A stretch of 64,000 bases of DNA from Kitagawia praeruptora (lineage: Eukaryota; Streptophyta; Magnoliopsida; Apiales; Apiaceae), in assembly GCA_037693485.1 (NCBI GenBank), contig CM075354.1:58389501-58453500 (forward strand), in the 5' to 3' direction. This document shows positions 10,830 through 23,100 of the stretch, one piece after another. The position numbers and the translations under genes were made by a program. Under the pieces are notes generated by a model. The model was not told where the DNA came from. It did not search any database and was given only the letters and a program-made list of their open reading frames with translations. The first letter of the stretch is position 1; each line of letters begins with the position of its first letter.

Positions 10830-11089
10830 GGTTACAAGGATGGTAATACTAAGATTCCTATGCTCAAGAGAAACGAGTATACTCTGTGGGAAGTAAAGAT
10901 GTTGCATCACCTGGAAGCAACACACCCTGATTATCTTGACAGGATCAGAGATGGACCTTTTGTTCCAATAAAGGTTGTTGGTCAAACAACTGTTGATGGT
11001 AAAATTCAACCAGAACACACAGAAAAGAAGCCAAAATCTGAATGGTCAGATAAGGACAAGGAGAACGTTCTTAAAGATGCTAAAGTGAG
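10830..11089 (+). pseudogene. gag: Copia-1 gag, N-terminal fragment
   Basis: An open frame from the Ty3/gypsy LTR edge to the next insertion, with no start codon of its own retained. It reads as the N-terminal nucleocapsid-type domain of plant copia Gag, with the usual IPMLKRNEYTLWEVKM and HHLEATHPDYLDRI segments and a 'GPFVP' turn. The same region of the SIRE-like gag in this window (VPKFDKENFNLWKIKM) aligns with it. The frame is cut after GATGCTAAAGTGAG and resumes in the same phase at 25175. Confidence 0.85.
11085..11089 (+). repeat. Target-site duplication GTGAG (left)
   Basis: Matches 25175-25179. Collapsing the two copies rejoins the copia-1 gag frame (D-A-K-V-R-N-I-L). Confidence 0.85.
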
Positions 11090-11216
11090 TGTGACAACCC
11101 TAGATCCGGGGTCAGGAATCCAGGCCATCACTGTCCAATTTCCATTCAATATCAATATCTCTTGGGTCTTTTTTTTTAAAAACAATTAATACTTATGCAA
11201 TTGACCCCGCAATAAT

Positions 11217-11237
11217 ACACACACACACACACACACA
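11217..11237 (+). repeat. (AC)n microsatellite
   Basis: About ten AC dinucleotides in the outer part of the solo LTR. Confidence 0.9.
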
Positions 11238-13075
11238 AGTCATATACTCATAGAACAACATTCACAATATTAAAAGTTTAGAGTTAAACAGTTATTACAA
11301 ACCCAGAATCCTACTAAGTACATTGTTGAATAATACTTCTAGAGGAAGCATTTCAACAACCAAAAGTTATTACACAGATTACACCCTTAATGTACATAAG
11401 TCTACCACAACCCTTTCGTTTGTCAGCTACCTCTGGTATAGGCGCCAGCACTCGCTCAAAAGGTCGTCTTCCCCCTACCCTCTTACGGGGTGTAGTGCGG
11501 AGTATCGACATTTGACCTAGCTGTTATATACATAAGTAACAAGAGTGAGCTATAATAGCTCAGCAAGATAATCTTGTAACTAGAAATCAAAATTTAAACA
11601 GATATAAAAATATATGTAACCGGAAACCAACCTTAAGAAGAATAAAATTCTTATTTAATAATACATCATCCAATTACTATTATAAGGAAAGGAATATATG
11701 ATGCTATAATATCAGTTTCTCTTCTAAAACAAAATAATAAACTATACATCATCTCAGTATAATATCCCAGATAATATAACCTTTGAGTAAAATCTTTCAA
11801 TATAATCTTTGTATTCCCTTTTTATACGACAATTATATATAAAATAATATAAACTCAGTTTCTCTTTTAACTGTAAAGTAATTCCATACTTTCATACAAT
11901 TTTCCCTTTTCAATATACCATCTGAAAACCCTTATTAATTCTTTCCTTTAAAGAAAACGTTGGGGATTTCCACTGTTGCCGAATTCGTAAGGACGATGAT
12001 CAGTCGCCCTCCGTACCCGTCCCTTTTACTACCGGTAGACGGAGGTAGGTTCTCCACCATCCCCCAGGAGGAAAGTCCACCACTACATCCTCCCTCGGCA
12101 CTCTTGGGCCGGAATAAATATTGGATGCTGGACTGTGCCACTACCACACAGCCTCTTACGCTTACTGTTGCAATCCCCCTTTTTCAAATCATTTTTCCAT
12201 TATCAAATACCATTTCACATTTTCCACTCACATATAACGTATCCTTTTCCCTTTATCATATATCATCACCCTTTTTAAATCATACGTCATAACACTTTAA
12301 TTATGACTCATACCTCTTTTCTATAATTAATAAAGTCAAATATGCCTTTATATACATAAGATATTCCATCTTATTTAAAAGTATTAAATAATAATCAAAT
12401 AATATTTATTAACTCACAACTACTTAAAGATTATAATCAACAGAATATTATAACCCATATAACCCTAGATAACAACTGATATCATTCTCTTTCATATAAC
12501 CCTAGATAACAACTGATACCATTCCTTCATATTCTCTTAATCATAAGGCATGTTCACTTTATTCATAATCCATAATCCATATCCACTTCTCTTAAATTTC
12601 CAAAATCAGGAAATAAATTCTTAACAATATAATAACAATGTAATCACATATATATTCCATGAAATCATCTTCTTTAAAAGTAATTAATTTTCCAAATAAA
12701 GATAGAAGAAATCTTGCCTCGTGTGTCCTGAAGGTATGATCCTGAGTTCGTCTCCCGCCTCTATAGAAACGAAAGGATCACCGTTAGTATATATATATAT
12801 ATATCCCTCTTAATCACCTAATACTTATACAATAACACCCTTGACTCATAACATATGTTTGAAATAACTTTTACGCACCAAAAGTTCCAATAACTTAACC
12901 CTTTTTAAACTCAATTAAATTTTTAGGGTATTCCACCATTTCCCTTAATAGCCACACTTGACTGTAAAAATTCTTATAAATTATAGATTTAGAATTTTAA
13001 TGTAAGGTTAATTGGTAATGATTCTCTGACCACACTACTACCATATCCCAAAATTTCGTGACTTTTAAAAATGTA

Positions 13076-16000
13076 CTAGGTAACAAAACCGCGCTACGCG
13101 CGCACAAAATTATTTTTAAAAATTATACACATAACATTATTGTTTGTTAAATTTTATTATTTGAAAGTTAATATGATAAATTAAAAATTATGTGAAATGT
13201 AATTAAATTTGAATGTTTAAAAATTAAAGAGAAAAGAATTAGGTGAAAAAAAACATGTTTCATTTAAATTCTTGAATAATAATAATAATAATTTTGAAGA
13301 TATTGACGAACCTATTTTGTCGCATAAAAAATGCTTTTGAAATCCAATATTGACAAACATTTGCAAAGTTTGACATTGAATAAGTAAAAATAACATTTGT
13401 GAATATTTTCTATTGTCGATGACATCATAAAAGACGTGATTGCTTAATTTGTTATTAAATTATTTGTTAGTAAAATTGATCGTACGATGAAAAGAATTAG
13501 AATGTAAATGTAATGAGAGGTGTGATTGATTTCACTTGTCGACATATTTGGTTTTATGGCGAAAAAAGCAGAATTCAAATGCATATTGTAAGTCATGCTT
13601 CAGGTTTTTTTGGAGTGATCCGACACCCGTATCTCTACATTTAATTAATTTTTTAGAGCATTTTATAAGAACTGTTTTGTTTGTAACATTAAAATTAAAT
13701 TCATGGACACATCAAAGTGATACTTACATATTCTAATATTCTTTTATTAAATTTTATAATAAATTTTTGCATATAATTGTTTTTAAAGCCGGTACTCGTT
13801 TTATAACACCCTTACTTAATGCTCAAAAAGTGAGAATTTGTTTAAAATAGCAAAAATCAACTCCTTAAACACCTTTTACTTTTTTCCATACCAAACTACA
13901 ATGTTAACATAATTCCTATAATAAAAATTTGTAAATATTAAATATAACTAATTAACGATTTTAAACACCGCCTCCCATCTCATAACATACATGCATGATT
14001 AATTGATTAGTAATAGTATAAGAATGTGTTTAATTAGAATATTAATTTTTCCAACACAAAATAATCAAACAACAAATGGGTAATTTTTTTATTGGTTTAA
14101 TTGACGAAAAAAGGGTCCACTTGATTCAATTTAATCGAGTTGGTCACACCCCGTGTATAATTTGTTCAGGTATAAATGTAAATTTTACGATATTACTTTT
14201 ATTTAAATTGTGGATGTTAATCGAAAAATATATATACTTATGTATCTTATCATGATTCTCACGATCATTGATTACGAATTTATCGAAAAGTTAAAATCGT
14301 CTATTAATTATTGCCAAAAAATTTGCAATGATTTTGAATAAGGATTAGAAATGACGATAAAAATTATTTTATTTTATTGTTTTACCTTAAAATAATGGTA
14401 TTTTTATATAAATCACTAATATTTTATAACAAAATAATAATAATAATAATGTTCTAATAAAATTGTTAAACTTTTATATTAAATATGAAATAAAGTGTAT
14501 TTAATATATATTTAATAGGTAAAATTAATTATTAATTAAATGCAAGAAAATTATTTTAATAAAAAAAAAGTGAAAATTCAAGAAAAATATTTTGAAGCTT
14601 CTGAGTGCAAGTCTCTCCAGTTTCATGCTATCATAATAAATTTTTATATAAAAGTACTATAATAGATAAATTAATTTCTATTATTCTTAAAAAATTGATT
14701 GGTCTCTTATGAATTTTCTATTAAAAATTAATTTAAAAATAATTTACATGAATTATTAATTGGAAAATATTTTCATTATATATATCTAAAATTTTGATAA
14801 TCTTAAAAACATCACAAACATATAAAAATAAAAATTACAATATGAACGTAATATTTACAATCAAAAGTTACAAATATTTAATACAACTTAATAACGTTTT
14901 TTAAAACCGACACCTCTCTCATAATATACATGTTCAATAATAGTTTAAGAATTTATTTAATTTGTTTAACACAATATAATGAAACAATGGGTATATAATT
15001 TTTTTATCAATTTAATCTTACGATAAAATGGTTGAGTTTGTTCAATGTAATTAGTTTGGTCATAACTCATGTGTGTATGCGCATGATTTGTTTACAAATT
15101 TCAGATATTAAGTAAAGATCCATGTACTTCTATAATTTACTACGATTCCACAATCATTGATAATAAAGATTATTTGAGAAGTTGGTTAATAATGTTCTTT
15201 AAAACCGACAACCCTCTCATAATATACATATTCAAAAATAGTATAAGAATTTGTTTAATTACAATAAAAAATTATTTCAACACAATATAACGAAACAATG
15301 GGTGTATAGCTTTTTTATCAATTTTATCTTCCGATAAATGACTGAATTTGTTAAATTTAATCGATTTGAACTCATGTATTATTTATTCATGTGCAAAATT
15401 GAAAATCTATCTGTACTGTTTATATACAATTCCAGATATTAAATAAATATCATGTACTTCCATAATTTATTACGATTTTCACAATTATTGATAATAAAAA
15501 TTGCTTGAGAAGTTAAGGTCGTGTACCCTATAATCATCCGAAAAGAAATTATAGTGATCTTGAATATGGAATAAAAAATAATGTAATATAAAAAATTGTT
15601 ATTCGTCATTTTAACTAAAAATAAACATAACAATATATAATTAATATTTAATATTGAAAAAATAACTATAATGTTCAACTAAAGTTTGCTAATTTTTAAA
15701 CAAATTAAATAGAATAAATTTAATATATGTTTAATAGGTGTAATTAATGACTAATTAAAATGTCATTAATAGCTATTTAATGCAAGAAAAGAATTTTAAT
15801 AAAAAAAATCAAAAAAACGAAAATTCAAGAAAAATACCTTGAACTGTTCTGGTGCATTTCCGATCTCCAGGCATTATAATATATATAGATAGATATATAG
15901 ATATAGATATTTTATATTAAAATAATAATTATAATATCCTAATATAGATTGCTAAACGTTTATATTAAATATGAAATAAAGTGCATTTAACGTATATTTA

Positions 16001-16133
16001 ATAGGTACAATTAATGATTAATTAAATTCAAGAAAATTATTTAAATAAAAAAAATCAAAATTGTGAAAATTCAAGAAAACTGTTTTGAAGCTTCGGAGTG
16101 AAAGCCTCTCTGATCCCCTGCTATTATAATATA
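13076..16133 (-). mobile_element. Helitron-type unit 1
   Basis: Begins (+ strand) CTAGGTAACAAAACCGCGC, with the hairpin at 13089-13103, and ends in the 5'-end sequence at the junction with unit 2. It is about 3.06 kb and closely matches unit 3 along its whole length. It contains nested copies of the 5'-end sequence (near 14590-14640, 15770-15910 and 16040-16133), so it is itself composite. There is no coding capacity; 13536-13736 is only a short open stretch that recurs, altered, in unit 3. Confidence 0.6.
13089..13103 (-). other. Helitron 3' hairpin
   Basis: CCGCGCTACGCGCGC, a GCGC/GCGC stem with a TAC loop, 13 bases from the CTAG end. Confidence 0.65.
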
Positions 16134-17778
16134 CTAGGAAACTTATCCGCGCTTCGCGCGGTTCATAAATTTTATTTTAAAATATTGAAAATATATGATT
16201 TATATTTAAAAATTTATTGGTCTTTTAAATTTTTTTACAAAAAATTGAATCAAAACAATTTACTTGAATTATAAGTTTGAAAATACTCTCTTTATATATC
16301 TAAAATTTTTATAATTTCAAAATATCATAAACATAAAAAGTAACAATTATAATACAAACGTAACCAAAAGTTAAAAATAATATATATAATAATACTTTTT
16401 AAAGCCGACGCCCCTCTCATAACATACATGTTCAATAGTAGTGTAAGAATTTATTTAAATAGAATGTTAATTTATTTCAACACAACATAATGAACAACGG
16501 GTATATAAATTTTTTAACTATTAATCTATCAATAAAGTTGGGTTTTTTCAATTAAATTGCTTTGGTCATAACTCATGTGTAATTTATTCATGTGTAAAAA
16601 TAAAAACTCTTTGTATTATTTTTATTATAGGTGTTAAGCGAAAATTTATATACTTCTATAATTTATTACGATCATAATTACTAATATTGAAGATTGTTTG
16701 AGAAGTTAAGGCTCATCTGTATTACAATTATTCGGGAAAAAATTAGAGTGTTATTCGACAGAAAATAAAAAAGACGCAATATAAATAATTTTCAGTCGTC
16801 ATTTTACCTAAAAATAAACTTAATTATAAATGTAATTACTTTTACTATTAAAATAATAAATACAATGCTCAAATAAAGTTTTATAATTGTTTAATTAAAT
16901 AAAATAAAATAAAATAATTATATATTTATTAGGTATAATTAATTACTAATTAATATGTAATTAAGAGCTGTTTAATGCAGGAAAATAATTTTAATAAAAA
17001 ATTAAAAAAACTGAAATTCAAGAAAGCCATTTTGAACGCTTCTATTAACTTTCCGATCTCCAGGCATTGTAATCCGCGCTTCGCGCAATTTATAAACTTA
17101 TATTTGAAAATATTGAAGTTGGATAAAATGATTTTTATTATTTTTAAAAATTTATTGATCTCTTAAGAATTTACTCAAAAATTGATTTAAAACAATTTAT
17201 ATAAATTATTAATTAGAAAACTACTCTCATCGTATAAATAAAATTTTGACAATCTTAAAAATAGAAAAAGCATAAAAATTAGCAATGACAATACGAACGT
17301 AATCTTTCCGATTAAAATTATAAATATTAAATAGAATAACATTTTTTAAAGCCGACATCCCTCCCATCACAAAAATATTCAATATTAGAGTAAGAATTTA
17401 TTTAATTAGAATAATAATTTATTTCGACACAATATAATGAACAACAGGCATAACTTTTTTATCCATTAATCAGCTGAAAAAAAAAGTTTGGTTGGTTCAA
17501 TTTAATCGATTTGTTCATACTCCATGTATAATTTATTAATGTGCAAAAATAATAATAGTTTGTATTTTTTTTATACAAATTTCAAATGTTAAGCGAAGAT
17601 CTATATATTTTCATAATTTATTACGATTTCTAAATGAGTTATAATCAAAATTGTTTGAGAAGTTAAGATCATATTTACTACTTACGATCGTTCAAAAAGA
17701 AATTAATGTAGTTTTATAGGGAATGAAAAAGAATGCGATATAAACAATTTTTGGTCATTATTTTACCTAAAAATACAC

Positions 17779-17843
<65 letters not shown>

Positions 17844-18901
17844 TATATAATGTTGAAATAATAGTTATATGCTCAAACAAAGTTTTCTAAATTTTTAAAA
17901 ATGTGAAATAAAGTAAATTTTATATAGATTTAATAGGTGTAATTAATGACTAATTAAAAGGTCATTAAGAGTTATTTAATTTTATATAGATTTAATAGGT
18001 ATAATTAATGACTAATTAAAAGGTCATTAAGAGTTATTTAATGCAAGAACATATTTTTAATAAAAAAAATCAAAAAATTGAAAATTCAAGAAAAATATTT
18101 AAAACGTTTCTGGTGCATTTCTGATCTCCTGGCATTATAATATATATAGATATAGATTAAAAAGGTAAAAAAATTCATTTATTCATTGTTATCGAAAAAA
18201 ATTGCAATAATTTTGAATACGATTGAAATAACAAGATATCAAAAATTTTATTTTATTGTTTTACCTTAAAATAATGCTACTTTATATAAATAATGATATT
18301 TTATATTAAAATAATAATTATAATGTCCTAATATAGATTGCTAAACTTTTACATTAAATATGAAATAAAGTGCATTTAACATATATTTAATAGGCACAAT
18401 TAATGATTAATTAAATTCAAGAAAATTATTTAAATAAAAAAATCAAAAATGTGAAAATTCAAGAAAATTATTTTGAAGCTTCTGAGTTAAAGTCTCTCCG
18501 ATCTCCTACTATTATAATATATATAGATATATAGATTATTAAAAAGGTAAAATCATTTATTTATTGTTATCGAAAAAAATTGCAATAATTTTGAATACGA
18601 TTAGATATAACACGATATAAAAATTTTATTTTATGGTTTTACCTTAAAATAATGTTACTTTATATAAATAATGATATTTTATACTAAAATAATAATTATA
18701 ATGTCCTAATATAGATTGCTAAACTTTTTATATTAAATATAAAATAACGTGTATTTAACATATATTTAATAGGTACAATTAATGATTAATTAAATTCAAG
18801 AAAATTATTTAAATAAAAAAGTCAAAAATGTTAAAATTCAAGAAAACTATTTTGAAGCTTAAGTGAAAGCTTCTCCGATCTCCTCCTGCTATTATAATAT
18901 A
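16134..18901 (-). mobile_element. Helitron-type unit 2
   Basis: Starts (+ strand) CTAGGAAACTTATCCGCGC with the hairpin CCGCGCTTCGCGCGG at 16149-16163, directly against the 5' end of unit 1. A second, degenerate hairpin (CCGCGCTTCGCGC) near 17073 without the CTAG end suggests a further fused copy. The remainder consists of repeated 5'-end modules (near 18100, 18480 and 18870) and a long TA run. No coding sequence. Confidence 0.55.
17783..17839 (+). repeat. (TA)n microsatellite
   Basis: An almost pure run of AT dinucleotides of about 56 bp inside Helitron-type unit 2; length is probably polymorphic. Confidence 0.9.
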
Positions 18902-19251
18902 CTAGGTAACAAAGCCGCGCTACGCGCGGCACGAAAATATTTTTAAAAATTATACACATAACATTATTGTTTGTTAAATTTTATTATTTGAAAGTTAATA
19001 TGATAAATTAAAAATTATGTGAAATGTAATTAAATTTGAATGTTTAAAAATTAAAAAGAGAAAAGAATTAGGTGAAAAAAAACATGTTTCAGTTAAATTC
19101 TTGAATAATAATAATAATAATTTTGTAGATATTGACGAACCTATTTTGTCGTATAAAAAATGCTTTTGAAATCCAATATTGACAAATTTTTGCAAAGTTT
19201 GACATTGAATAAGTAAAAATAACATTTATGAATCTTTTCTATTGTCGATGA

Positions 19252-20176
19252 TGTTGTGCCTAAAATTCGCCTTGGGCTGGGTTTAAGGCCCATTAAGGTT
19301 ACGAGTTTGAATAATCGGGAAATGAAAGGATAGGTTGGGCTAAGTACGGATGTTTTGGCCCATTATGCCTTAGGGATAAACTGAGGATAATAATTCTGCT
19401 AGTTGGTTTGGGATATGTTCGTGTAGGGGTGTGAGTATGTGAACCCTGGATAGGGGTAGTGCTGTGCTGAAGCTGGATGGGGGTTCAACTGGGTGGCAGG
19501 TAATCGAGCAGGGGTGCAACCGCGTGAACCCTGACAGTTCCCAGAAATCGCACCAGCAGTAGCGGGGCTCCATAAAACACGGAAAATTGGATAAGGAACG
19601 TCCTAACAGCCCATTAGATAGCTCCTAAACAATAGGAATGGTATATTAGAGGCAGTTATCGTGGATTAATATGAAATATACATGGAACATGTATATATAT
19701 ATGCGTGTATATATATGGAATATAGATATATACGTATACAGGGATGGATATATCAAAAAAGAATCATGGGATTACGGCTGGATAATTATGGGAGGATGGA
19801 TAAACGATCAAAAGAGGTCAGTTATGGAGGATGAGGTTTATCAAATCATGGAGGGCTATCAAGAACTACATGGGACTTGATCTTCTATAAATATAGAAGT
19901 ATGTAGGCACTTTGCAAGGTTAGACACAAATTCACGCCTCTAACATTTGCTCCTGGCTGTTGGTTCGTGATTGAATAGGTCATATTCAGTCATTAAAGCC
20001 TGGAGAACTTGCAAACTCAGTCCAAACATTTACTCTTCTCCCTCACGGATTAGGGTTCATAAAAACTAGGGTTTTGGCTTGTAAACCCGGTTGATTCAAT
20101 CATTATTACTGGATTTTATTGGTTTTATTTTCGTAATTCTCTCATTGAAGTGTTGTACCAATTTTCCCTCACAACA
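19252..20176 (+). mobile_element. Solo LTR, 925 bp, inside Helitron-type unit 3
   Basis: Begins TGTTGTG and ends CACAACA. It is flanked by GATGA (19247-19251) and GATGG (20177-20181), a 5-bp TSD with one substitution; the empty site survives in unit 1 as GATGACATC near 13420. It contains a TATAAATA box near 19886 and no coding sequence. Orientation is assumed + from the TATA box. The parent family is not represented elsewhere in the window. Confidence 0.8.
19885..19893 (+). promoter_or_regulatory. TATA box of the solo LTR
   Basis: CTATAAATATAG lies about two-thirds into the LTR, the expected position of the U3/R boundary. Confidence 0.5.
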
Positions 20177-23100
20177 GATGGCATCATAAAAGACGTGATT
20201 GCTTAATTTGTTATTAAATTATTTGTTAGTAAAATTGATTGTACGATGAAAAGAATTAGAATGTAAATGTGATGAGAGGTGTGATTGATTTCACTTGTCG
20301 ATATATTTGATTTTATGACGAAAAAAGAAAATTCAAATGCATATTGTAAGTCATGCTTCATGTTTTTTTGGAGTGATCCAACACCCGTATCTCTACATTT
20401 AATTAATTTTTCAGAGCATTTTATAAGAACTGTTTTGTTTGTAACATTAAAATTAAATTCATGGACACATCAATGTGATATATTCAAATAAGTCGTGTTT
20501 TCCGTGGTTCACATATTCTAATATTCTTTTATTAAATTTTATAATAAATTTGTACATATAATTGTTTTTAAAGCCGATGCTCGTTTTATAACACCCTTAC
20601 TTAATGCTCAAAAAGTGAGAATTGTTTAAAATAGCAAAAAACAACTCCTTAAACACCTTTTACTTTTTTCCATACCAAACTACAATGTCAACATAATTCC
20701 TATAATAAAAATTTATAAATATTAAATATAACTAATTAACGATTTTAAACACCGTCTCCCATCTCATAACATACATGCATGATTAATTGATTAGTAATAG
20801 TATAAGAATGTGTTTAATTAGAATACTAATTTTTCCAACACAAAATAATCAAACAACGAATGGGTAATTTTTTTATTGATTTAATTGACGAAAAAAGGGA
20901 CCACTTGATTCAATTTAATCGAGTTGGTCACACCCCGTGTATAATTTGTTTAGGTATAAATGTAAATTCTACGATATTACTTTTATTTAAATTGTGGATG
21001 TTAGTCGAAAAATATATATACTTATGTATCTTATCATGATTCTCACGATCATTGATTACGAATTTATCGAAAAGTTTAAATCATCTATTAATTATTGCCA
21101 AAAAATTTGCAATGATTTTGAATAAGGATTAGAAATGACGATAAAAATTATTTTATTTTATTGTTTTACCTTAAAATAATGGCATTTTTATATAAATCAT
21201 TAATATTTATAACAAAATAATAATAATAATAATAATAATGTTCTAATAAAATTGTTAAACTTTTATATTAAATATGAATTAAAGTGTATTTAATATATAT
21301 TTAATAGGTGTAATTAATTATTAATTAAATGCAAGAAAATTATTTTAATAAAAATTAAAAATGTGAAAATTCAAGAAAAATATATTGAAGCTTCTGAGTG
21401 GAAGTCTCTCCAGTTTCCTGCTATTATAATAAATTTTTATATAAAAGTACTGTAATAGATAAATTAATTTCTATTATTCTTAAAAATTGATTTGTCTCTT
21501 ATGAATTTTCTATTAAAAATTAATTTAAAAATAATTTACATGAATTATTAATTGGAAAAATATTTTCATTATATATATCTAAAATTTTAATAATCTTAAA
21601 AATATCACAAACATATAAAAATAAAAATTACAATATTAACGTAATATTTACAATCAAAAGTTAGAAATATTGAATACAACTTAAACTTTTTTTAAAACCG
21701 ACACCCCTCTCATAATATACATGTTCAATAATAGTTTAAGAATTTATTTAATTTGAATATTAATTTATTTTGACACAATATATTGAAACAATGGGCATAT
21801 AATTTTTTTTATCAATTTAATCTTCCGATAAAATGGTTGAGTTTGTTCAATTTAATTAGTTTGGTCATAACTCATGTGTGTATGCGCATGATTTGTTTAC
21901 AAATTTCAGATATTAAGTAAAGATCCATGTACTTCCATAATTTACTACGATTCCACAATCATTGATAATAAAGATTATTTGAGAAGTTGGTTAATAATGT
22001 TTTTTAAAACCGACATATTCAATAATAGTATAAGAATTTGTTTAATTACAATAAAAAATTATTTCAACACAATATAACGAAACAATGGGTGTATAGCTTT
22101 TTTATCAATTTTATCTTCCGATAAATGACTGGATTTGTTAAATTTAATCGATTTGATCATAACTCATGTATTATTTATTCATGTGCAAAATTGAAAATCT
22201 ATCTGTACTGTTTGTATACAATTCCAAATATTAAATAAATATCTTGTACTTCCATAATTTATTACGATTTTCACAATTATTGATAATAAAAATTGCTTGA
22301 GAAGTTAAGGTCATGTACCCTATAATCATCCGAAAAGAAAATATAGTGATCTTTGAATAGGGAATAAAAAATAACGCAATATAAACAATTGTTATTCGTC
22401 ATCTTAACTAAAAATAAACATAACGATATATAATTAATATTTAATATTGAAAAAATAACTATAATGTTCAACTAAAGTTTGCTAATTTTTAAATAAATTA
22501 AATAGAGTAAATTTAATATATGTTTAATAAGTGTAATTAATGACTAATTAAAATGTCATTAATAGCTATTTAATGCAAAAAAAAAAAGAATTTTAATAAA
22601 AAAAAATAAAAAAAATGAAAATTCAAGAAAAATACCTTGAACTGTTCTGGTGCATTTATATATATAGATATAGATATAGATATTTTATATTAAAATAATA
22701 ATTATAATATCCTAATATAGATTGCTAAACTTTTATATTAAATATGAAATAAAGTGCATTTAACGTATATTTAATAGGTACAATTAATGATTAATTAAAT
22801 TCAAGAAAATTATTTAAATAAAAAAATAAAAAATGTAAAAATTCAAGAAAACTATTTTGAAGTTTCTAAGTGAAAGCCTCTCCGATCTCCTGCTATTATA
22901 ATATATATAGATTAAAAAGGTAAAATCATTTATTTATTGTTATCGAAAAAAATTGCAATAATTTTGAATACGATTGAAATAATACGATATAAAAAATTTT
23001 ATTTTATTATTTTACCTTAAAATAATGCTAATTTATATAAATAATGATATTTTATATTAAAATAATAATTATAATGTCCTAATATAGATTGCTAAACTTT

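Noticed and set aside
11323..12292. ORFs of 65-110 codons in the solo LTR
   Set aside because: They lie in LTR sequence, differ in frame and direction, and have no recognisable domains.
19252..20176. DNA transposon with TGTTGTG inverted ends
   Set aside because: Only seven bases are inverted, TSD length is 5 bp and the ends are TG...CA, which fits a solo LTR better.
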